From NCBI GenBank assembly GCA_026392135.1, contig JAPLCR010000010.1:1-10969 (forward strand): 10,969 bases of DNA, read 5' to 3'. The stretch comes from Armatimonadota bacterium. Its GTDB lineage: Bacteria > Armatimonadota > Chthonomonadetes > Chthonomonadales > Chthonomonadaceae. Positions 6,444 to 10,969 of this stretch are shown piece by piece (positions within the stretch are counted from its first letter, which is position 1; each line of letters opens with the position of its first letter). Under the pieces are notes generated by a model. That model ran no database searches, was not told where the DNA came from, and saw nothing but the letters and a program-made list of their open reading frames with translations. The position numbers and the translations under genes were made by a program.

Positions 6444-9053
6444 ATGACACAACATCGCCCCCTACTTCTATCCCTAACCCTGCTTCTCGCGTCTATGGGG
6501 CGTTTCGCCTTCGCGCAAGAGCTCCCGACGGAGTTAGACAAAGACAGAAAACCCGCCCTCAAGACCAACGGAAACTGCTACATCAAAGGCGGAACTATTC
6601 TCACCATTACACAAGGTGTGATTCAAGACGGCGCAATCCTGATTCAGAACGGCAAAATCGTCGCGATTGGCAAGAGTATCCCGCAACCCGCAGGAGTCCC
6701 TGTCATAGACGCGACGGGCAAGTTCATCATGCCCGGTATCGTAGACGCGCACTCGCATATCGCAATGGACTCCGTGAACGAAGGCTCGGATAGCATTACC
6801 GCCGATGTTCGCGCCCACGATGTCCTGAACCCAAAAGTCCCCGCGCTCTACCGCGCCTTAGCCAATGGAAACACCTCCGCCCTCGTGCTACACGGTAGCG
6901 CAAACGCTATCGGCGGACAGAGCGTGGTGATAAAACTCAAATATATGCGCCCCGTCGAAGAGCTATTCGTCCCCGATGCGCCCCGTATGGTCAAGTTCGC
7001 GCTGGGCGAAAACGTCACACGGCGCGGAAGCGGACGCTTTCCCTCTTCGCGAATGGGCGTAGAGGCGGTCTACCGTCGTGCCTTTCAGGAGGCGAAGCAG
7101 TATATTCGCGAGTGGGAGACCTACGAAAAGGCGCGGCAGACGAACCCGAATATCGCCCCGCCCCGCAAAGACCTGCGCCTTGAAGCCCTCGCCGACATCT
7201 TGCAGGGTCGTATTCGCGTACAGTGCCACTCCTACCGCGCCGACGAGATGCTGATGATGCTACGCTTGAGTCAGGAGTTCGGATACAAGTTAGTCTTTCA
7301 GCACGCGCTAGAGGCGTACAAAATCGCCCCCGAAATCGCAAAAGTGGGCGCAAGTATCTCCACCTTCGCGAACTTCTGGTCGTACAAAATCGAGGCGTAT
7401 GAAGCCATTCCCTACAACGTCGCCCTCTGTACACAGGCGGGAATCGTCTGCTCTCTGAACTCTGACAACTTCGGCGGAACAGCCCACCTGAACCTCGAAG
7501 CCGGCTTCGTTCTGCGCTACGGCAACCTCACGGAAGCCGATGCGCTCAAACTCATCACCATCAATCCCGCCATACAGTTAGGCATTGAAAGACGCGCTGG
7601 AAGCCTCGAAGTAGGCAAAGATGCAGACATCGCCATCTGGTCGGGGCATCCGCTCAGCTCATACTCCATCTGCGCCATGACGCTAGTGGAAGGCGAGGTC
7701 TACTTCCAAAAGCGCGACGCTTTTGGGCTAGACAAACAGGCGGTGCTACAGAACAGAGTCAACGCGAACAACGTTGAGACCTCTACACTGCCCCTACCCC
7801 GCGTCGGAAAGTCCTACGCCATCGTCAAAGGAACGGTACACCCCGTCTCTGGCGCGGTCATACCAGAAGGAACGGTGCTTATATCCAATGGGAAGATAGT
7901 CGCGGTAGGTAGCGCGGTAAAAATCCCCAACGGAACCGTTATTGTCAACGCGAAGGGGCTACACGTCTATCCCGGTCTAATCGACGCAGGGTCGCACCTG
8001 GGGCTTACCGAGATAGGCTCCATCAATGTCTCTTCAGATTCGCGGGAGGAGGGTAGTTTTCAGCCCGACCTCCGCGCTCTTACCGCAGTCCACCCCTCCA
8101 GCGAACACTTCGCGATTTCGAGAGTAGCGGGCATCACCTCCACGCAGACCTACCCGGAAGGCAGTCTCGTAGCGGGACAGAGTGCAACTATCCACCTCGA
8201 CGGTTGGACTTCCGAGCAGATGGTTATCAAGGACGCGAACGCCCTGCATATCACCTTCCCAGAGCCGCCTAGCGAAGAGACAATGGAACAGTTGCGCGAA
8301 TTCTTGTCGCCGGAAGAGGTACAGAATATCGTAAAGCAGAGCGCATCCCTGACCGACAGTCTCACGGAACACTTTGCGAAGGCGAAGCAGTATCGCGACT
8401 TCCGAAAGCAGTCCTCCGACTACCCCATGAACCTTCAGCTAGAGGCGATGATTCCCTACCTTGACGGAGCAAAGCCCGTCGTGATCCATGCCAACTCTGC
8501 AAAGGCGATTAAGCAGAGTATCGAGTTCGCCGAGAAGAATCACCTCAAGATGATACTCGCCGACGGCGCAGAGGCTTGGCGTATTGCAGATACGCTCGCC
8601 AAAAAGCAGATTCCTCTCCTCTACACGCTCCCCATTGTGAATAGCGTAGAGGACGGACCCTCCATTCGCTCCTATGACCCCTATGACACGCTCTTTAGCG
8701 CCCCCGCCATTCTACAGAAAGCGGGAGTCAAGTTCGCGTTTCAGTCGGGGAACGCCACCATCGTTCGGAACCTACCCGGTCAGGTAGGCTTCTGTTGCGC
8801 TCACGGCTTGCCCGTAGAAGCGGCGTTACGCGCCATGACCCTGACCTCCGCAGAGATACTGGGTATCTCAGATAGAGTGGGTAGCCTAGACGTAGGCAAG
8901 GACGCAGATATTCTGGTGACGGACGGCGACCCGTTCGACTTCACCACCCGCCTCCGCTATCTCTTTATAGCGGGTAAGTCGGTCAACCTTGAGTCGAAGC
9001 ACACACGCCTCTATCAAAAATACCTAGAGCGATTAAGCCCTAAAGGCAATTAG
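6444..9053 (+). CDS. Exported two-domain amidohydrolase (imidazolonepropionase-like)
   Basis: An 869-residue protein with a signal peptide (hydrophobic residues 6-18, cleavage near AFA at 22-24). Domain 1 (about 45-425) is a full amidohydrolase. It has the beta domain (GGTILTI...DGAILIQNGKIVAIG), MPGIVDAHSH with H103 and H105, H262 (VQCHSY), H287 (FQHALEAY), D341 (NSDN) and the closing GSLEVGKDADIAIW. Domain 2 (about 458-850) repeats the whole architecture, but the site is eroded. H518 and H682 (VIHANSA) remain; the first His of HxH is G516, the strand-6 His is D707 and the catalytic Asp is G769. The domain still ends with GSLDVGKDADILVTDGDP. The family hydrolyses C-N bonds in cyclic or peptide-like substrates, and exported members include dipeptidase-like enzymes; the substrate here is unknown. 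The ATG immediately follows the previous stop with no gap, a sign of coupled translation with the first amidohydrolase-like gene. Confidence 0.85.
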   Translation: MTQHRPLLLSLTLLLASMGRFAFAQELPTELDKDRKPALKTNGNCYIKGGTILTITQGVIQDGAILIQNGKIVAIGKSIPQPAGVPVIDATGKFIMPGIVDAHSHIAMDSVNEGSDSITADVRAHDVLNPKVPALYRALANGNTSALVLHGSANAIGGQSVVIKLKYMRPVEELFVPDAPRMVKFALGENVTRRGSGRFPSSRMGVEAVYRRAFQEAKQYIREWETYEKARQTNPNIAPPRKDLRLEALADILQGRIRVQCHSYRADEMLMMLRLSQEFGYKLVFQHALEAYKIAPEIAKVGASISTFANFWSYKIEAYEAIPYNVALCTQAGIVCSLNSDNFGGTAHLNLEAGFVLRYGNLTEADALKLITINPAIQLGIERRAGSLEVGKDADIAIWSGHPLSSYSICAMTLVEGEVYFQKRDAFGLDKQAVLQNRVNANNVETSTLPLPRVGKSYAIVKGTVHPVSGAVIPEGTVLISNGKIVAVGSAVKIPNGTVIVNAKGLHVYPGLIDAGSHLGLTEIGSINVSSDSREEGSFQPDLRALTAVHPSSEHFAISRVAGITSTQTYPEGSLVAGQSATIHLDGWTSEQMVIKDANALHITFPEPPSEETMEQLREFLSPEEVQNIVKQSASLTDSLTEHFAKAKQYRDFRKQSSDYPMNLQLEAMIPYLDGAKPVVIHANSAKAIKQSIEFAEKNHLKMILADGAEAWRIADTLAKKQIPLLYTLPIVNSVEDGPSIRSYDPYDTLFSAPAILQKAGVKFAFQSGNATIVRNLPGQVGFCCAHGLPVEAALRAMTLTSAEILGISDRVGSLDVGKDADILVTDGDPFDFTTRLRYLFIAGKSVNLESKHTRLYQKYLERLSPKGN

Positions 9054-9057
9054 CCCA

Positions 9058-9109
9058 ACCACTCCCACACAACTCTAGCCGCTCCTGCCTCAACAGAGCC
9101 AGGGGTGGT
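9058..9109. repeat. Weak inverted repeat downstream of the amidohydrolase pair
   Basis: ACCAC-T-CCC (9058-9066) can pair with GGG-GTGGT (9102-9109) with one bulged base. The long loop holds a smaller stem, CTCCTG with CAGGGG. The right side continues as GGTGAGGG, faintly like the arms at 83-93 and 3891-3898. It may be a decayed copy of the same palindrome or a weak terminator before the isomerase gene. There is no U-run. Confidence 0.3.
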
Positions 9110-9140
9110 GAGGGTGCCTGAATGATCCTCAAGAATACTA

Positions 9141-9146
9141 AAGGAG
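9141..9146 (+). promoter_or_regulatory. Ribosome binding site selecting a GTG start
   Basis: AAGGAG lies six bases before GTG at 9153. The surrounding AAGGAGAAACCT is identical to the twelve bases that precede the ATG of the propeller gene (2566-2577), apart from spacing to the start. An out-of-frame ATG at 9122 is therefore not the start of this gene. Confidence 0.7.
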
Positions 9147-9152
9147 AAACCT

Positions 9153-9992
9153 GTGCCTGCAACCGTAAAACTCGCCATTTCTACCTACTCATACTGGCAT
9201 TTTCGCGACCCCAAAATACCCGTGCAAAATGTAATAGACTACTCCGCAGAGCTAGGTGTTTCGGGAGTAGACATTCTACACCGTCAACTGGACAACGAAG
9301 AGCCGTCCTACCTACAAAGCCTAAAGCGACGCGCCTTTGCAAATGGGCTAGACCTTGTCTGTCTCTCCATTCACCAAAACTTCGTCTCCCCAGACAGAGA
9401 GTTCCGCCAACAAAACATAGCCCATACTGAACGTTGTATTGAAATCGCCTACCAGTTGGGAATACCCGCAATTCGATTAAACTCTGGACGCTGGTCTACC
9501 GTCGCCTCCTTTGATGAGTTAATGGCTCTCAACGGTGATGAACCCCCTATACCCGGATACACCGACGATGATGCTTTCAACTGGTGCATCGATAGCATAG
9601 AACAGTGCCTCCCAAAAGCAGACGAGTGTGGGGTCGTACTCGCACTAGAGAACCACTGGGGCTTAACACGAAAACCAGAAGGCGTTTTACGCATTGTAGA
9701 CGCTGTAGACTCGCCTTGGCTCTCGGTGCTGATGGACACAGGCAACTTCTTATCAAGCCCCTATGCCGCTCTTGAGCTAATGGCACCGCGAACGATTATG
9801 GTACAGGCGAAAACCTACTACGGCGGCGGAGAGTGGTACACCCTCGACCTAGACTATAATCGTATCGCCGATATACTCGCAAACGTGGGCTATCACGGCT
9901 ACATCTCGTTAGAGATGGAGGGCAAAGAAGACCCTCACACCGCAGTACCAAAAAGCATCGCACTCTTCCGCGAAGCCTTTGGGCTTACGTAG
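9153..9992 (+). CDS. Sugar phosphate isomerase/epimerase-like TIM barrel protein
   Basis: A 279-residue protein of the xylose isomerase-like TIM-barrel group (Pfam AP_endonuc_2 type), full length. Strand-end motifs run in order: ISTYSYW (9-15), GVDIL (38-42), CLSIHQNF (70-77), IRLNSG (107-112), LALENHWG (163-170), LMDTGNF (193-199), MVQAKTYY (216-223) and ISLEMEG (251-257). The likely metal ligands are E166, D195 and E254, as in sugar epimerases and isomerases of this fold. The position where many relatives have His, in an H-x-K/H-x-D pattern, reads Q218-A-K. No signal peptide, so it acts in the cytoplasm. It stands 99 bases after the amidohydrolases with its own ribosome site. The substrate is not evident from sequence. 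Context with sugar-acid dehydrogenases makes a keto-sugar or uronate epimerisation plausible, but that is a guess. Confidence 0.78.
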   Translation: MPATVKLAISTYSYWHFRDPKIPVQNVIDYSAELGVSGVDILHRQLDNEEPSYLQSLKRRAFANGLDLVCLSIHQNFVSPDREFRQQNIAHTERCIEIAYQLGIPAIRLNSGRWSTVASFDELMALNGDEPPIPGYTDDDAFNWCIDSIEQCLPKADECGVVLALENHWGLTRKPEGVLRIVDAVDSPWLSVLMDTGNFLSSPYAALELMAPRTIMVQAKTYYGGGEWYTLDLDYNRIADILANVGYHGYISLEMEGKEDPHTAVPKSIALFREAFGLT

Positions 9993-10249
9993 AGGTAGCC
10001 GCACTTCTACTAGCGTGTTTTACTATTTGGTGGAGCGAGGCAGCAAAACTAAAGTACTCTCCCATTCAAAAAAATTCGCCCCATCACCTTTAACGAACGT
10101 GTTGCCGCCAACGGTATGGTAGTGGCAGTTCGGAAGGTGTATTCATTGCAGAGTGAAGTCACGCCCTCCATTTCAGTTAGCTCTGCCCTAAGTTTCGTAA
10201 AGAACTCCTCTATTTAGAGCAGTTCCCCGAAATTTTAACTAAACAAGAA

Positions 10250-10281
10250 ACTTTTCACCTGAAAATCAGGTCTTGAAAAGT
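10250..10281. repeat. Bulged hairpin, 7 bp plus 6 bp
   Basis: ACTTTTC (10250-10256) pairs with GAAAAGT (10275-10281), and ACCTGA (10257-10262) with TCAGGT (10266-10271), around an AAA loop. The only interruption is a three-base bulge, CTT, on the 3' side. No U-run follows, so termination is not obvious. A protein-binding dyad or RNA structure are both possible. Confidence 0.55.
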
Positions 10282-10292
10282 AGAAGTGACCT

Positions 10293-10340
10293 TGAGCAGT
10301 ACGCTCACCGTCCTTTAGCCCACGCGAAAAGCAAAGGCTA
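10293..10340. repeat. Two adjacent short hairpins in the ATPase upstream region
   Basis: TGAGC (10293-10297) pairs with GCTCA (10303-10307) over a five-base loop. TAGCC (10316-10320) pairs with GGCTA (10336-10340) over a 15-base loop. Each alone is weak. Together with the hairpin at 10250-10281 they make a run of three stems within 91 bases, which could be a structured leader. Confidence 0.3.
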
Positions 10341-10423
10341 CTATATCCACTCTGCGAACAGGGCAGGGCAAACAAAGTCAATACGAGTTTTGCGCTCCGT
10401 CGGGTTTTGAAATGCCCCTGCTT

Positions 10424-10429
10424 CAGGAG
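10424..10429 (+). promoter_or_regulatory. Possible ribosome binding site for the ATPase
   Basis: CAGGAG lies ten bases before TTG 10440 and sixteen before ATG 10446. The spacing favours the TTG and the codon favours the ATG, so the start is ambiguous by two codons. Part of the pairing 10364-10370 with 10413-10420 ends just before this site. Confidence 0.4.
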
Positions 10430-10445
10430 TCGCCCATAATTGACC

Positions 10446-10969
10446 ATGACCAACTCACTACACACGGGTATGCCGCCCTCATCGGCACTCACAACTCGCC
10501 CCGTACAGACACCGGTGCTACCGGAAACCTCGATTAACACACCAATCGCTGCGAACCAGCAACGTATTACGGATAACCTTGAACAACTCATCGAGGTCAT
10601 ACCTACTGCCATCCGCGCCCACCTAGAGACACATCAACCTCTCGACGGTCTTTTGGAGGTTGTAATGGACTTGGGGCGCATCCCAGAAGCCCGATTTTCA
10701 GGGCGCGTAGTAGAACTCGGTACCGACCCTGTTACTGCCGAGCAGATTGACCAGGTCGTTCAACACATCGGAAGTTTTGGCAAGGACAACCGCGCAGGAA
10801 TTGAGAGTACTCTTCACAGAATCTCTGCTATCCGAAACCGCACCGGCAAAATCGTCGGGCTGACCTGCCGTATTGGTCGCGCTGTATATGGCACCGTTGA
10901 CATCATTCAAGACGTGGTGGAAAACGGTAAGAGTATACTCATACTGGGTCGTCCCGGCATGGGAAAGAC
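10446..10969 (+). CDS. Ycf45/SpoIIIAA-like (COG3854) AAA ATPase, 5' part
   Basis: At least 174 residues, running off the end of the window. After a Thr/Pro-rich N-terminus (residues 1-35) the sequence follows the Ycf45-like family closely: an LLEVVMDLGRIPEARF segment (69-84), IGSFGKDNRAGIESTLHRISAIRNR (108-132 in pattern), IVGLTCRIGRAVYGT (136-150), then a Walker A motif GRPGMGK at 168-174, whose next codon begins AC and so encodes Thr. The family comprises P-loop ATPases related to SpoIIIAA, often with a C-terminal R3H nucleic-acid-binding domain; that part is outside the window. A role in nucleic-acid binding is presumed but its biology is poorly known. The frame is closed upstream by TAA at 10437, leaving TTG 10440 or ATG 10446 as the start. 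It appears unrelated to the sugar genes and, after a 450-base gap, probably has its own promoter. Confidence 0.83.
   Translation, partial: MTNSLHTGMPPSSALTTRPVQTPVLPETSINTPIAANQQRITDNLEQLIEVIPTAIRAHLETHQPLDGLLEVVMDLGRIPEARFSGRVVELGTDPVTAEQIDQVVQHIGSFGKDNRAGIESTLHRISAIRNRTGKIVGLTCRIGRAVYGTVDIIQDVVENGKSILILGRPGMGK

Larger units (their letters stand above)
9993..10439. other. Gene-free interval with small inverted repeats
   Basis: About 450 bases without a supportable gene, more AT-rich and with more frequent stops than the flanks. Several short inverted repeats cluster at 10250-10340 and one long-range pairing spans 10364-10420. The opposite strand has an open frame of 125 codons (10235-10612), but it overlaps the start of the ATPase gene and shows no recognisable domain. 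A 54-codon open stretch at 10053-10217 on the + strand has no ribosome site. The interval probably holds the promoter and leader of the ATPase gene; I could not pick a convincing promoter. Confidence 0.5.

Noticed and set aside
5921..6568. 215-codon open frame on the - strand
   Set aside because: Ser/Arg-rich shadow of the amidohydrolase genes, spanning the junction of two well-supported + strand genes, without recognisable domain.
10053..10217. 54-codon open stretch on the + strand in the gap
   Set aside because: No start codon with a ribosome site and no family resemblance; it could be decayed coding sequence but cannot be supported.
10317..10420. Fragments resembling a cyclic-di-GMP riboswitch (GGGCAAAC and GCAAAGGC words)
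   Set aside because: The words are in the wrong order and spacing and lack the conserved receptor elements; chance resemblance is more likely.
10235..10612. 125-codon open frame on the - strand
   Set aside because: Its 5' third is antisense to the Ycf45-like ATPase N-terminus; composition is unremarkable and no motif is recognisable. Most of it lies in the non-coding interval, so I keep a small doubt.

Overview
The window looks like bacterial chromosome. It has roughly mid-50s percent GC by eye, tightly packed genes all on the + strand, strong AAGGAG-type ribosome sites and frequent GTG or TTG starts. The gene set fits a non-model heterotroph of the Armatimonadota / Planctomycetota / Chloroflexota kind: an exported PQQ-like propeller, exported imidazolonepropionase-like amidohydrolases, a xylose-isomerase-like TIM barrel, and a COG3854 (Ycf45/SpoIIIAA-like) ATPase. 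I cannot fix the phylum. I see no phage, transposase, CRISPR, rRNA or tRNA.

Layout. At 45-506 a G-rich hairpin repeat runs into a PIN-domain (VapC-type) gene that has lost its N-terminus. From 506 to 3847 three genes are packed together: an aldo/keto reductase closely resembling L-galactose dehydrogenase, a short tagaturonate reductase (UxaB-like), and an exported PQQ-like beta-propeller protein. A near-perfect 17-bp hairpin follows at 3856-3897. Next is a zinc dehydrogenase of the L-galactonate 5-dehydrogenase type (LgoD/YjjN-like, 3956-4972). Two abutting exported amidohydrolase-family genes follow (5061-6443 and 6444-9053); together they carry three homologous domains. After another gap with possible hairpins comes a TIM-barrel sugar isomerase/epimerase-like gene (9153-9992). 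A 450-base gene-free stretch with several small inverted repeats leads into the start of a Ycf45-like ATPase, which is cut by the window edge just after its Walker A motif.

How the genes fit together. The aldo/keto reductase, zinc dehydrogenase and tagaturonate reductase match consecutive steps of a non-phosphorylated route: L-galactose to L-galactono-lactone, (hydrolysis) to L-galactonate, to D-tagaturonate, to D-altronate. Altronate would then enter the KDG pathway. This pathway assignment is an inference from family resemblance plus adjacency; lactonase, altronate dehydratase and KDG kinase are not in the window. The second point of interest is the amidohydrolase pair. Of the three domains, only the first domain of the second gene keeps all the metal-binding residues. 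The first gene has lost all of them, which suggests a pseudoenzyme partner.
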